Origin: Rhodococcus ruber
Lineage (GTDB): Bacteria > Actinomycetota > Actinomycetes > Mycobacteriales > Mycobacteriaceae
DNA length: 64,000 bases
Direction: 5' to 3'
NCBI RefSeq assembly: GCF_027270735.1
Contig: NZ_JAPWIJ010000005.1
Coordinates: 372,001 to 436,000, forward strand
Shown here piece after piece: positions 45,270 to 54,724 of the stretch. Made by a program: the position numbers and the translations under genes. The notes beneath the pieces were generated by a model, which did not search any database, had not been told where the DNA came from, and saw nothing but the letters and a program-made list of their open reading frames with translations. Every line of letters begins with the position of its first letter. Within the stretch, counting starts at the first letter, position 1.

Positions 45270-46172
45270 ATGACAGATCTCGACACCCGTCCTTCCGTCG
45301 ACTGGCTCGCCCTCGGTGCGGTCACCGTCACGGTGGTCTCGTGGGCCTCGGCTTTCGTAGCGATTCGCGGCGTCGGCGAGTCGTTCGGAGCCGGCCCGCT
45401 GGCATTGGGGCGACTGCTCATCGGATCTTTCGCACTCGGCGCGATAGTTCTGGTCAAAAGACGGTGGGTCAAGCCGAATCGGACACAGTGGCTGCAGATC
45501 GTCAGCATCGGTGTCTTCTGGTTCGGCATCTACAACGTCTCCCTCAACGCAGCCGAACAGCGCGTCGACGCCGGCACGACGTCGATGATCATCCAGATCG
45601 GACCGATTCTGGTCGCCCTGTTCGCGGGTCTGCTTCTGGGCGAGGGCTTTCCGAAGTGGTTGGTGATCGGTGCCGGTATAGCGTTCGCCGGCGCGGTGAT
45701 GGTCGGTGTCGTCACCGCCGTCACCACCACCTCGACCACCAGGACGGACGCCGACTTCCTCGGCATCGCATTGTGTCTGATATCCGCAGTGACCTATGCG
45801 ATCGGAGTACTCAGCCAGAAGCCGGTACTGCGCACGATTCCCGGCCTGCAGGTCACCTGGATGGCGTGCACCATCGGCGCGGTGTGCACGCTGCCCTTCG
45901 CGCCTGCTCTGCTCGACGACCTGTCGACCGCCTCGACCGGCGCCACCGGCGGACTGATCTATCTGGGCCTGGTGCCGACGGCACTGGCCTTCAGCACCTG
46001 GGCCTACGCGTTGACGCGAATGAACGCAGGCAAGCTCGGCATCACCACGTACGCCGTGCCGCCGATCACCATCACTCTCGCCTGGCTGCTGCTGGGCGAA
46101 GTGCCGCACTACCTCGCCGTGGTCGGCGGAGTGATCTGCCTGGTGGGAGTCGGGTTGTCCCGCAGACGCTAA
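45270..46172 (+). CDS. EamA/DMT-family transporter
   Basis: A 300-residue protein with ten membrane helices in two homologous halves (EamA repeats at about 10-145 and 160-295). The FAPALLDD and GLIYLGLVPTALAFSTWAYALTRM stretches are typical of the family. It probably exports a small metabolite or amino acid. Its stop overlaps the photolyase stop by four bases with no terminator between the two convergent genes. Confidence 0.85.
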   Translation: MTDLDTRPSVDWLALGAVTVTVVSWASAFVAIRGVGESFGAGPLALGRLLIGSFALGAIVLVKRRWVKPNRTQWLQIVSIGVFWFGIYNVSLNAAEQRVDAGTTSMIIQIGPILVALFAGLLLGEGFPKWLVIGAGIAFAGAVMVGVVTAVTTTSTTRTDADFLGIALCLISAVTYAIGVLSQKPVLRTIPGLQVTWMACTIGAVCTLPFAPALLDDLSTASTGATGGLIYLGLVPTALAFSTWAYALTRMNAGKLGITTYAVPPITITLAWLLLGEVPHYLAVVGGVICLVGVGLSRRR

Positions 46173-47497
46173 AGCGCCTTGAACCGTGCAATCGCCACTT
46201 CACGCTCGTGCTTGTGGTCGACGATCGGCTCCGCATAGTCCTTCGGGCGACCGAACTTCAACGTGTGCACGGCTTTACCCTCTTCACCACGCAGCTCCGG
46301 CACCCAGCGTCGAACGTAGTCGCCGGTGGGGTCGAACTTCTCGCCCTGGGTGATGGGGTTGAACACACGGAAGTACGGCGAAGCGTCGGTACCGGTTCCC
46401 GCGGTCCACTGCCAACCGTGTTGATTGCTCGCCAGATCGCCGTCGACGAGATGCTGCATGAAGTAACGCGCTCCCCGCCACCACGGCAGGTGCAGATCCT
46501 TGACGAGGAACGACGCGACGATCATGCGGACCCGGTTGTGCATCCACTTCTCCGAGTTCAACTGCCGCATACCGGCATCGACGATCGGGAAGCCCGTCTC
46601 CCCCGTGCACCACGCCTCGAACAACTCGTCGGCGTGCTTGCCCGAGTCCAGTTCGATCGCGTCGAACTTCTTGACGTAGTTTTCCCGGGCACTGTCGGGA
46701 CGCTGAAAAAGGATGTCGCCGTAGAAGTCTCGCCAACAGATCTGCCGACGATACGACGCGGACCCCTCGCTGCGCAGTGTGCCGAGGTCGGCCAACATCG
46801 TCCGCGGGTGAATGGTTCCGTACTTCAGGTGCACCGACATCCGGCTTGTCGAATCCAAATCGGGACGATTGCGCTCGTCGTCGTACGCAGAAACCTCGTC
46901 GAGAAATTCCTTCCACTGCTTCGACGCGGCCTCCTCGCCGGCTGCCGCGTCGGACGCCTCCTTCTCGGAAGGAATCTTCACGCGCCGAACACCTTTGACC
47001 TCGTCCGGGTCGATCCACGTCGCACTGGCGGCCGACGTGTCGGCAGGCCCGCGCCAGCCGTGTTCCAACCACTGGCGTGAGTAGGGCGTGAACACCTTGT
47101 ACGGCTCGCCGTCGTTCTTGAGGATCCGCCCGGGGGCGACCGCATACGGGGAGCCGGTCTCGACCAGGGTCACCTTCTCGCCCACCCGCTTGTCTCGCTC
47201 GCGACCGTAGGGGCCGTAGTCGGCACTGATGTGGACGTCCTCGGCGTCGATCGCCTTCGCCACCTTCGGGACCACCGTCTCGGGGTCGCCGTGCACCACC
47301 ATCAACCTGCCGTCGAGCTGCTCGTTCAGTGCCTCGAGAGACCGAAACAGGAAGTCCTTGCGTGGACCGCCGGAGGGCTTCAGCAAGCGGTCGTCGAGCA
47401 CGAACAGCCCGAGTACCGGATCTCCGGACTCGGCGGCGGCGGTGAGTGTGGGCAGATCCCCCAAACGGAGGTCACGGCGGAACCATACGAGCGACAT
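46169..47497 (-). CDS. phr: Deoxyribodipyrimidine photolyase (cryptochrome/photolyase family)
   Basis: A 442-residue flavoprotein. The N-terminal antenna domain begins VWFRRDLRLGDLPTL. The FAD-binding domain carries YGTIHPRTML, QICWRDFYGDILF, FPIVDAGMRQLNSEKWMHNRVRMIVASFLVKDL and LVDGDLASNQHGWQWTAGTGTDASPYFRVFNP, all hallmarks of class I CPD photolyases. It repairs UV-induced pyrimidine dimers with blue light. The ATG at 47497 matches the family N-terminus. It is divergent from the diguanylate cyclase gene with 121 bases between them. Confidence 0.93.
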   Translation of the reverse strand: MSLVWFRRDLRLGDLPTLTAAAESGDPVLGLFVLDDRLLKPSGGPRKDFLFRSLEALNEQLDGRLMVVHGDPETVVPKVAKAIDAEDVHISADYGPYGRERDKRVGEKVTLVETGSPYAVAPGRILKNDGEPYKVFTPYSRQWLEHGWRGPADTSAASATWIDPDEVKGVRRVKIPSEKEASDAAAGEEAASKQWKEFLDEVSAYDDERNRPDLDSTSRMSVHLKYGTIHPRTMLADLGTLRSEGSASYRRQICWRDFYGDILFQRPDSARENYVKKFDAIELDSGKHADELFEAWCTGETGFPIVDAGMRQLNSEKWMHNRVRMIVASFLVKDLHLPWWRGARYFMQHLVDGDLASNQHGWQWTAGTGTDASPYFRVFNPITQGEKFDPTGDYVRRWVPELRGEEGKAVHTLKFGRPKDYAEPIVDHKHEREVAIARFKAL

Positions 47498-47618
47498 GGT
47501 GTCAGTCTTACCCAACCGTCCGGAGTGCAACCCGCCCGCGTCGATTCCCTCCGCCCGACCCCAGGTGCAGTTACCGTGTATGCGGCACCGCGCCTGCCGG
47601 GGAGGAACACGCGTCGAC

Positions 47619-48689
47619 ATGGCATTCGAGTGGGGAGCGCCCCATCGGTACGACTTCTTTCCCGATTACCTGGTTCGACGGAACTTGATGACGCTCGCGC
47701 GAATCGCCGTTGTCCTGGCCACGGTGGTCCTGGGCCTACAGTCCCTGTTGTTCGAGCTCGGCACCGACCGGAGCAACTCCGGTGCGATGGTCGTGGCCGT
47801 AGGGGTTGCTGTCGTCGACGTGGGGTGGGCTGCGCTGCTGTGGCGATCACGTCCGTGGTTCACGGAAACACAGTCCCTGTGCTTCGTGGTCACCGCAGTC
47901 GTCTTCATGACCACCACTGGACTACTCGTTTCGATCCCGCTTCTCGGCCTGGCCGAATGTACCGGGTTCGCCGTCGTCTGTGGCTACGTGGTGTTTTTTC
48001 ACGGCCCTCGTGTTTTCGTCGCAGCGATCACCGGCGCGGTGTCGGCGACCATCGCCATCGGGATTGCCGAGCTACACGACGGCGTTCCACCGATACAGGT
48101 TGCGGCACTGGGTGCGTCGGTTCTGATCATCATCGGCGCAGTGCCGATGATGACACTCGTGATCGTCGGCATGATGACCCTCGACGTCGAGGACTCGGAG
48201 ATCGACGAACTCACCAGGACATTCAACCGTCGCGGGCTCGACCGGGAAGTTCGGCAGTCGATCACGTCGTCCGACTCCGCACAGTCCATCACCGTCTACC
48301 TCCTCGATCTCGACAAGTTCAAGTCGATCAACGACACGTACGGTCATTCCGCTGGCGACGAGGTACTCGTCGCGGTGGCCGATGCTCTGCGACGAACCGA
48401 ACCGGCGATGACAGTGGCGCGGCTCGGCGGCGAGGAATTCGTGGTGGTCGACGCAGCCACGCCAGCCCCGTCGACCGCTCCCGAAGCCACGGCCGAAGGG
48501 CTGCGGCGCGCAGTTCGTGAAGCCGCCACACCCGTGGTCACGGCCAGCATCGGCGTCAGCGGACCGATGCACACGGACTCGTCTTCCGTCGACCGAACAT
48601 TGCGTGCGGCGGTGGCAGCTGCGGATCGCGCGATGTACGAGGCCAAGCGTGCGGGCGGCGACCGAGCACATCACGATTCGATGTCGTGA
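47619..48689 (+). CDS. Membrane diguanylate cyclase (GGDEF domain)
   Basis: A 356-residue protein with six hydrophobic segments in residues 25-190 and a GGDEF domain from about 193 to 345. LLDLDKFKSINDTYGHSAGDEVL holds metal and substrate residues, and the active-site loop is GGEEF at 270-274, so cyclic di-GMP synthesis is expected. The allosteric RxxD site five residues before the loop is not present (EPAM instead), so product inhibition is probably absent. The ATG at 47619 has GGAGGAA upstream. The membrane part is a MASE-like sensor of unknown input. Confidence 0.85.
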   Translation: MAFEWGAPHRYDFFPDYLVRRNLMTLARIAVVLATVVLGLQSLLFELGTDRSNSGAMVVAVGVAVVDVGWAALLWRSRPWFTETQSLCFVVTAVVFMTTTGLLVSIPLLGLAECTGFAVVCGYVVFFHGPRVFVAAITGAVSATIAIGIAELHDGVPPIQVAALGASVLIIIGAVPMMTLVIVGMMTLDVEDSEIDELTRTFNRRGLDREVRQSITSSDSAQSITVYLLDLDKFKSINDTYGHSAGDEVLVAVADALRRTEPAMTVARLGGEEFVVVDAATPAPSTAPEATAEGLRRAVREAATPVVTASIGVSGPMHTDSSSVDRTLRAAVAAADRAMYEAKRAGGDRAHHDSMS

Positions 48690-48781
48690 AAGAACTCTCA
48701 GAGTACCGCCAACAACGGCTCACCGTGGTCGCAAGAAGTCCCTCTAGCTTGGGAAACACCCCGAGAGACGAGGAGAACATC

Positions 48782-48988
48782 ATGACGAACACCCGCCCCT
48801 TCCCCGGCGCTCTTTCCCTGGTGAACAGCACCTGCACTTTCGAGAAGTACTACGAGCAGCTCTACGCCAAGGCTCCGGCACTCGCCTGGTCACTCGATGC
48901 CGACACCGGCCGCCGCAGTGCTCTCGAGGAGTTCTTCGCCAAGACGCCCGAAGAACGCCGAACCACCGTCGACAGCTGGGTTGCCTGA
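48782..48988 (+). CDS. Small protein of unknown function before prrA
   Basis: A 68-residue protein with no membrane helix. It is mildly acidic, with one cysteine, several aromatic residues and a helical C-terminal half ([25 protein letters not shown]). A strong ribosome-binding site (AGGAG, seven bases before the ATG) supports translation. Its stop lies 17 bases before the prrA start, so it is probably the first gene of the prrAB transcript. I recognise no family. Confidence 0.55.
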   Translation: MTNTRPFPGALSLVNSTCTFEKYYEQLYAKAPALAWSLDADTGRRSALEEFFAKTPEERRTTVDSWVA

Positions 48989-49005
48989 ACCGTCACAATG
49001 GACCG

Positions 49006-49734
49006 GTGACCGAATCGTCGAGTTCCCCTGCCACCGTCCTCGTCGTCGATGACGACGCCGACGTGCTGTCCTCACTGCAACGTGGACTGCGCCTGTCGGG
49101 ATTCACCGTCATCACCGCATCCGACGGAGCAGAGGCACTCGGCGTGGTCTCCAGATCCACACCCGACGCGATCGTCCTGGACATCAACATGCCGGTACTC
49201 GACGGGGCCAGCGTCGTGACCGCGTTGCGCGCGATGGGCAACGACATCCCGATCTGCGTGCTCAGTGCCCGTAGCTCGGTGGACGATCGCATCGCCGGGC
49301 TCGAATCCGGGGCCGACGACTACCTCACCAAGCCGTTCGTGCTGGCAGAACTCGTTGCGAGAATCCGCGCAATGCTCCGCCGACGAGGCACCAATCCAGT
49401 TGTGCCAGTGATAGATTCGGGTGTACCGAACTCGGCGGTGGCCATCGGGAGCCTGGTGGTCGACATCCCCGGTTATCGCGTGCATCGCGGCGGCGTCGAC
49501 ATCGACCTGACCAAGCGGGAATTCGAATTGCTGGCAATTCTGGCGAGAAACAAGGGTGTGGTCCTCACGCGTGAGCGATTGCTCGAACTGGTGTGGGGCT
49601 ACGACTTCGTCGCCGACACCAACGTCGTCGACGTGTTCGTCGGCTATCTTCGTCGCAAACTCGAATCCGATGGGTCACCGCGCATCCTGCACACCGTCCG
49701 AGGCGTCGGCTTCGTCGTCCGAGACGCCGCATGA
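49006..49734 (+). CDS. prrA: Response regulator PrrA (OmpR family)
   Basis: A 242-residue regulator. The receiver domain (about 8-125) has DDD at 15-17, phospho-acceptor D59 in [11 protein letters not shown] and lysine in YLTKPF. The OmpR-type winged helix is at about 140-240 ([46 protein letters not shown]). In M. tuberculosis PrrAB is essential and is linked to early intracellular growth and nitrogen or respiratory control. The gene overlaps prrB by four bases (ATGA). Confidence 0.9.
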   Translation: MTESSSSPATVLVVDDDADVLSSLQRGLRLSGFTVITASDGAEALGVVSRSTPDAIVLDINMPVLDGASVVTALRAMGNDIPICVLSARSSVDDRIAGLESGADDYLTKPFVLAELVARIRAMLRRRGTNPVVPVIDSGVPNSAVAIGSLVVDIPGYRVHRGGVDIDLTKREFELLAILARNKGVVLTRERLLELVWGYDFVADTNVVDVFVGYLRRKLESDGSPRILHTVRGVGFVVRDAA

Positions 49735-51032
49735 GCTTCTCGCTGCGCGCCCGCGTCGCTGCCGCCACGGCCCTCGGTGCCACCCTCGTGGTTGCCGCAC
49801 TCGCGGTGGTCACCTCGGTTGCCATCTCCCGCAACAACGTCAATCAGCTCGACGAACGGTTGACGACAGCGTCACAGGTGCTGGTCCCGAACTCGTCGAC
49901 GTTGGAGGCCTTCATAGATCAACTCTCCGGCGCATTCGCCGTCACCATTCGCAGCGGTGACATCGTCGTCGCGTCCACACCGACGCGGCTGCCCGCGCTG
50001 GACACCGGATCGCAGACCGTCGACGTCGACGGCCAACGGTTCCGCGTCTACACGGCAGTATCGACCGTCGTGTCCACCATCTCCATTTCGATCGGAGTGC
50101 CGGCCCTCGAGGCACAACAGGTGACCGACGAGCAACAAAAACAGGTGCTGATGCTGGGGCTGGTTGCGATCGCCGTGTCCACGGGCCTGGGCTGGCTGTT
50201 CGGCGGGCGAGCCGTCAGACCGCTGGTGACGTTGACCCGCCAGGTCAGCGCGCAGCCACCGACTGCTCCCGAGACCCGCACCGGTGTGACCGAGGCCGAC
50301 GCACTCGCAGTCGCGATCGGGGGCATGCTGACCAGACTCAACGAGGCCCAGGACCGTACCAATGCCGCACTCGACACCGCACGCGACTTCGCTGCTGTCT
50401 CCGCACACGAACTGCGCACCCCACTGACGGCGATGCGCACCGACATCGAGGTCCTGCGAACCCTCGACCTCAAGCCCGCGCAGCAACGGGAGATTCTGGG
50501 TGATCTCGAGCGAACGCAAGGACGGGTGGAGACGACGCTGACCGCTCTGGAACGCCTCGCGTCGGGCGAACTGTCCAGTGAGGGCGACAGAGTCGAGACC
50601 GACATCATCGACATCTGCGACGTCGCAGCCCAGGACGCGCAGAGACTGCACCCCGAACTCGACATACGCGTGGAGTCCGCTCCCGATTCCGAGATCACGA
50701 TGCGCGCACTACCGACCGGTCTGCGATTGGCCGTCGACAACGTGATCGGCAATGCCGTCCGGCACGGCAACGCAACCTCGATCGTCATCACTGCCGAACG
50801 GGTGGACACGACGGTGCGCGTTCTGATCGACGACAACGGATCCGGGGTTCCCGTCGATGAACGCGAATCGGTGTTCGGCCGTTTCGAGCGCGGCACCAGG
50901 GCAGCGAAGGGCGGCTCGGGGCTCGGCCTGGCACTGGTTGCGCAGCAGGCCGAATTGCACGGTGGCCGTGTCTACTTCACCGACAGTCCACTGGGCGGCG
51001 CGCGCCTGGTGATGGAGTTGCAGATTCGCTGA
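49731..51032 (+). CDS. prrB: Sensor histidine kinase PrrB
   Basis: A 433-residue kinase with two membrane helices (about 10-33 and 139-160) bounding a sensor region of about 100 residues outside the membrane, a HAMP-like segment (about 160-205), a HisKA domain with [19 protein letters not shown] (H226), and an ATPase domain with [20 protein letters not shown] and GSGLGLALV. It should autophosphorylate and signal to PrrA. The start at 49731 overlaps the prrA stop. Confidence 0.9.
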   Translation: MSFSLRARVAAATALGATLVVAALAVVTSVAISRNNVNQLDERLTTASQVLVPNSSTLEAFIDQLSGAFAVTIRSGDIVVASTPTRLPALDTGSQTVDVDGQRFRVYTAVSTVVSTISISIGVPALEAQQVTDEQQKQVLMLGLVAIAVSTGLGWLFGGRAVRPLVTLTRQVSAQPPTAPETRTGVTEADALAVAIGGMLTRLNEAQDRTNAALDTARDFAAVSAHELRTPLTAMRTDIEVLRTLDLKPAQQREILGDLERTQGRVETTLTALERLASGELSSEGDRVETDIIDICDVAAQDAQRLHPELDIRVESAPDSEITMRALPTGLRLAVDNVIGNAVRHGNATSIVITAERVDTTVRVLIDDNGSGVPVDERESVFGRFERGTRAAKGGSGLGLALVAQQAELHGGRVYFTDSPLGGARLVMELQIR

Positions 51033-51094
51033 GTTGCGGCATTCGTTACGCGGGAGAAACCCGCAGGATCGCCCGATGCGAGGAGTATGGAATC

Positions 51095-52132
51095 GTGCAC
51101 TCGTCATCGGATTTCACCGTTCCCGTCATCGACATCTCGCCCTACGTTCTGGGTGACCGCTCCCCGGAGGCCGACGCGATCGCGCGCCGAAGCGTGGCAT
51201 CGGACGTCGACCATGCATGCAGCACAGTCGGTTTCATGCAGATCGTCGGACACGGCATCCGGGACGACGTCGTTGCCGGGCTCGCGTCGGCGATGGATTC
51301 GTTCTTCGGACTCGATCCAGCACAGAAATCGGCTTACATCTGCCCGCCCGAGCTCAATCGCGGCTACACCGCCCCGAAGAGCGAAACGTTGAGCCTGAGC
51401 TTGGGGCTCGATTCGGCGTCGGGCATGAACGACTACTTCGAGGCATTCAACGTCGGCACCGGTGAGCCGAACACCTGGCCCGAGTCGACCGGGTTCCGGA
51501 GCGCCGTCGAACTGTATTTTGCCGAAGCTGCCCGTGTGGCACGGACGCTGACCGGGGTGTTCGCCGATGCGCTGGGGGAATCGCCGAACCTGTTCTCACG
51601 CATCACCGATCAGTCACTCGACACGCTGCGCATGAACAACTACGCGCTGGATCCGGGCACCGACGTCCCGGAGTGTGAACTCACCGGAATGAGCGAGCAC
51701 ACCGACTACGGATTGGTGACGGTGCTCTGGGCCGATCGGGTACCCGGCCTACAGGTCCTCGGTGCCGACCGGCTGTGGCACGACGTGCAGCCTGCCGAGG
51801 GCGCGATGCTGGTGAATCTGGGTGATCTGACAGCCCGGTTGACCAACGATCGCTGGATGTCGACTCTGCATCGTGTGCGGCCACCGGTATCGGGCGGAAC
51901 GATTCGACGCAGGCGTTCTGCCGCCTTCTTTCACGACGGAAACCTCGACGCACTGATCGCACCGTTGGCGTCGTGCGTCGAGACAGGCGCAGTGCCCCGG
52001 TACCGACCGGTCACCGTGGCCGAACACATCCAGGCAAAGCTGGCAGGTTCCCGAGGCGGAACGGCGAATGCCTCGGCAACCCGCGAAGCCGAGCGAGTAC
52101 GACGCGCTGTTACTCGACCTGCGGTTACTTGA
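51095..52132 (+). CDS. 2-oxoglutarate/Fe(II)-dependent oxygenase (IPNS family)
   Basis: A 345-residue enzyme. VPVIDISPYV at the N-terminus, NNYAL, and the Fe(II) ligands in EHTDYG (H202, D204) and LHRV (H259) fit the isopenicillin-N-synthase-like family; the RxS motif for the 2-oxoglutarate carboxylate is RRRSAAFF near 272-279. It oxidises a small molecule using O2, with 2-oxoglutarate giving succinate. The GTG at 51095 follows GAGGAG by nine bases. Its stop overlaps the FKBP gene by eight bases (convergent). Substrate unknown. Confidence 0.85.
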   Translation: MHSSSDFTVPVIDISPYVLGDRSPEADAIARRSVASDVDHACSTVGFMQIVGHGIRDDVVAGLASAMDSFFGLDPAQKSAYICPPELNRGYTAPKSETLSLSLGLDSASGMNDYFEAFNVGTGEPNTWPESTGFRSAVELYFAEAARVARTLTGVFADALGESPNLFSRITDQSLDTLRMNNYALDPGTDVPECELTGMSEHTDYGLVTVLWADRVPGLQVLGADRLWHDVQPAEGAMLVNLGDLTARLTNDRWMSTLHRVRPPVSGGTIRRRRSAAFFHDGNLDALIAPLASCVETGAVPRYRPVTVAEHIQAKLAGSRGGTANASATREAERVRRAVTRPAVT

Positions 52133-52484
52133 CGTCGAGCAGGTCGATGACGAACACGAGCGTCTTGCCGGACAGGCGGTGACCTGCGCCGGCTGGGCCG
52201 TAGGCGAGCTCGGGCGGAATGGTGAGCTGACGGCGTCCGCCGACCTTCATTCCGGGGATGCCGTCCTGCCAACCCTGAATCAGTCCGCGCAACGGGAACT
52301 GGATGGATTCGCCGCGGTTCCAGGACGAGTCGAACTCTTCGCCCGAGTCGAACTCGACGCCGACGTAGTGCACCTCGACGGTGCCGCCTGCAACTGCCTC
52401 TGCGCCGTCACCCTCGACGAGGTCGACCGTCACCAGGTCCAATGGTGCGGGTCCGGCCTGAAATTCGATCACTGGCTTCGTCAC
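52125..52484 (-). CDS. FKBP-type peptidyl-prolyl isomerase
   Basis: A 119-residue single FKBP domain: GGTVEVHYVGVEFDSGEEFDSSWNRGESIQFPLRGLIQGWQDGIPGMKVGGRRQLTIPPELAYG carries the drug-binding-site residues Tyr, Phe, Asp and Trp and the family signature. It interconverts cis/trans prolyl bonds in the cytoplasm. No signal peptide. The GTG at 52484 is chosen because AGGAG lies seven bases upstream. Confidence 0.9.
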   Translation of the reverse strand: MTKPVIEFQAGPAPLDLVTVDLVEGDGAEAVAGGTVEVHYVGVEFDSGEEFDSSWNRGESIQFPLRGLIQGWQDGIPGMKVGGRRQLTIPPELAYGPAGAGHRLSGKTLVFVIDLLDVK

Positions 52485-52569
52485 TGAAGTCTCCTGCGGT
52501 TGATGCCGGCCCGCCGACGCCGGCTGTGAAGCTCTGGGCATATTCCGCTTCGACTTTACGTCGTGACGG

Positions 52570-53244
52570 TCAACCAATTGGAGCTGGCATCAAATTCGTC
52601 TTGTATTCGCAGGTCAACGTGTTGCCGGTTGCGGGGTCGCCCATCTCCACCTTCCAGGCGTCGGAGAACTGATTCACCCCGTGGTGCATCGAGATGGTGC
52701 CCGAGATCAATACCGTTCCACGCGAGAACAGTCCGCGTTCGGTGAGCACGTCCAGCCAGTACTGCGGAGCGAGGAGATCACCGAGCGTTCCGGCCTGAAT
52801 GAGTGCTCCGTCCGCCCAGGCGGTCAGGGTGATCTCGTCCAGTCGATCGGCCACGTCGGTCAACCGCCACGCGCTGGTACCCAGCACGTCAGGGGCGGCG
52901 TTCTTGCTCCACGCGACGCTGTGAACTTCCAGGTCACGATCGGTGTGATCGCACGCAACCGTGAGCAGTACGTCGTCGATCGTGTTGCCCAGGACGACCA
53001 GGGCCCACTCGGCCTCACCCGAGGTGCGGCCGTGCTGGACGGCGACGGTGTCGGTCTGCTGCGCCAAGTAGGGCGAGATGGGGTACAGCGCCGGGGTCAC
53101 CGTCGGGGCGGGTACCCCCAATTCGGCCAGCTCCGCGATGTGCGAGGCCACCTCTTCCTGGTTGCGGCCTGCGTACCCCGCATTGAGCAGCGTGGTGACC
53201 TCGAGCGACTCGGTCGTGCCGTCGGGCAGCGTGAATGTGAGCAT
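52570..53244 (-). CDS. DUF2848 protein (FAH-like fold)
   Basis: A 224-residue soluble protein. YAGRNQEEVASHIAELAELGVPAPTVTPALYPISPYL and the C-terminal FSRGTVLISGTISMHHGVNQFSDAWKVEMGDPATGNTL are the DUF2848 signatures; the fold recalls fumarylacetoacetate hydrolases. No function is established. The gene is divergent from the MHS transporter, and a 26-base palindromic operator lies between them. With the GntR and nitrilase genes it forms a catabolic locus, probably for a nitrogen-containing or amide compound. Confidence 0.75.
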   Translation of the reverse strand: MLTFTLPDGTTESLEVTTLLNAGYAGRNQEEVASHIAELAELGVPAPTVTPALYPISPYLAQQTDTVAVQHGRTSGEAEWALVVLGNTIDDVLLTVACDHTDRDLEVHSVAWSKNAAPDVLGTSAWRLTDVADRLDEITLTAWADGALIQAGTLGDLLAPQYWLDVLTERGLFSRGTVLISGTISMHHGVNQFSDAWKVEMGDPATGNTLTCEYKTNLMPAPIG

Positions 53245-53300
53245 CAGTAAGGACCCTCTCCTCGTAAATTTTCTGTTTCCGATACGCCGAAAGCCTTGCG

Positions 53301-53326
53301 CATACGTCTTGTATACAGCAAGTATG
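53301..53326. promoter_or_regulatory. GntR/FCD operator between DUF2848 and MHS transporter
   Basis: A 26-base imperfect palindrome has CATAC (53301-53305) and GTATG (53322-53326) as outer arms and TGTATACA (53310-53317) as perfect core. TTGTATACAG at 53309 fits the TNGTNNNACNA-type motif of FadR/FCD GntR regulators. It is 57 bases from the DUF2848 start and 49 from the transporter start. Confidence 0.7.
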
Positions 53327-53374
53327 GAGCACGTACAACGGATAGAGTGATCCCAGGCACACGAAGGAGTCGTC

Positions 53375-54724
53375 ATGACCGAACCTGTTTCGGTGGATAG
53401 AAAGGGCCTGGCCAAGGCCTTCGCGGCCAGCCTGACCGGAACGGCATTGGAGTGGTACGACTTCGCCGTCTACTCGGCCGCCGCCGCGCTGGTGTTTCCG
53501 CTGGTCTTCTTCCCGGACAGCGACCCGCTGACCGGAACACTGCTGGCCTTCTCGACATACGCCGTCGGGTACATCGCCCGTCCGGTCGGCGGATTCGTCT
53601 TCGGACGCCTCGGCGACGTGATCGGGCGAAAACAGCTACTCGTCATCACCCTGCTGTTGATCGGCGTCACGACATTCGCCATCGGCTTGATCCCCGGATA
53701 CGACACCATCGGCATCGCAGCTCCGATCATCCTCGTCACGATGCGGTTCTGCCAGGGCGTTGCCGTCGGCGGCGAGTGGGGCGGTGCCGTCCTGCTCTCC
53801 AGCGAATACGGCGATCCCCGCAAGCGTGGCTTCTGGTCTTCCGCCGCGCAGATCGGACCACCGGCGGGAAACCTGCTCGCCAACGGCGCCCTCGCAATCC
53901 TGACACTGTCGCTGACCGACCAGCAGTTCGAGTCCTGGGGATGGCGGGTGGCATTCCTCTTCTCGTCCGTACTCGTCGGGTTCGGTTTGTGGATCCGCCT
54001 GAAGCTCGAGGACACCCCGGTGTTCAAGGCACTCCAGGAAAGCGGAGATCGCTCGGAAGCCCCGATCAGCGAGGTGTTCAAGACCGAACTCCGCCCATTG
54101 GTGGCAGGCATCATGTCTCGTGTCGCACCGGACGTCATCTACGCGCTGTTCACGGTTTTCTCCATCACCTACGGCACGCAGAAACTGGGCTTCGAGCGCA
54201 GCGAAGTACTCACGGCCATCCTGATCGGATCGGCGTGCCAGCTCGGCCTGATCCCGCTCGCCGGAGCGGTGTCCGACCGGATCAACCGACGTCTCGTCTA
54301 CGGCGTCGCAGCCGTGGGCGGTGTTGCCTGGAGCGCGATCTTCTTCCTCGTCATCGGCGGCGGATCTCTACCGCTGCTGATCCTGGGTGTGGTGGTGGGC
54401 CTGGCGTTCCACTCGTTCATGTACGGGCCACAGGCAGCGTTTGTCACCGAGCAGTTCAGCGTGCGATTGCGCTCCACCGGTAGCTCGTTGGCGTACACGA
54501 TCGCCGGTGTGTTCGGCGGGGCGATGGCACCGTTGATCTTCGTGTACCTGTTGGACAAGACGGACAGTTGGGTGCCAATCGCCGGATACATCGTGGTCGT
54601 CGGTGCCGTGACACTCGTCGGCCTCGCACTCGGCCGCAACCCCGACCCCACCGAGGACGAGCACTACGTGCTACTGAACCAGGAGCACGAAAAGGCTACG
54701 CGCGCAGCAGAGTCTGAAGTGTGA
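53375..54724 (+). CDS. MFS transporter, metabolite:H+ symporter (MHS) family
   Basis: A 449-residue protein with 12 membrane helices. The start LTGTALEWYDFAVYS, ARPVGGFVFGRLGDVIGRK and FCQGVAVGGEWGGAVLLSSEY are signatures of the MHS family (proline/betaine, shikimate, alpha-ketoglutarate and aromatic-acid importers). It should take up the compound degraded by the adjacent genes. AAGGAG lies eight bases before the ATG. Its stop overlaps the convergent GntR gene by 29 bases. Confidence 0.87.
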   Translation: MTEPVSVDRKGLAKAFAASLTGTALEWYDFAVYSAAAALVFPLVFFPDSDPLTGTLLAFSTYAVGYIARPVGGFVFGRLGDVIGRKQLLVITLLLIGVTTFAIGLIPGYDTIGIAAPIILVTMRFCQGVAVGGEWGGAVLLSSEYGDPRKRGFWSSAAQIGPPAGNLLANGALAILTLSLTDQQFESWGWRVAFLFSSVLVGFGLWIRLKLEDTPVFKALQESGDRSEAPISEVFKTELRPLVAGIMSRVAPDVIYALFTVFSITYGTQKLGFERSEVLTAILIGSACQLGLIPLAGAVSDRINRRLVYGVAAVGGVAWSAIFFLVIGGGSLPLLILGVVVGLAFHSFMYGPQAAFVTEQFSVRLRSTGSSLAYTIAGVFGGAMAPLIFVYLLDKTDSWVPIAGYIVVVGAVTLVGLALGRNPDPTEDEHYVLLNQEHEKATRAAESEV

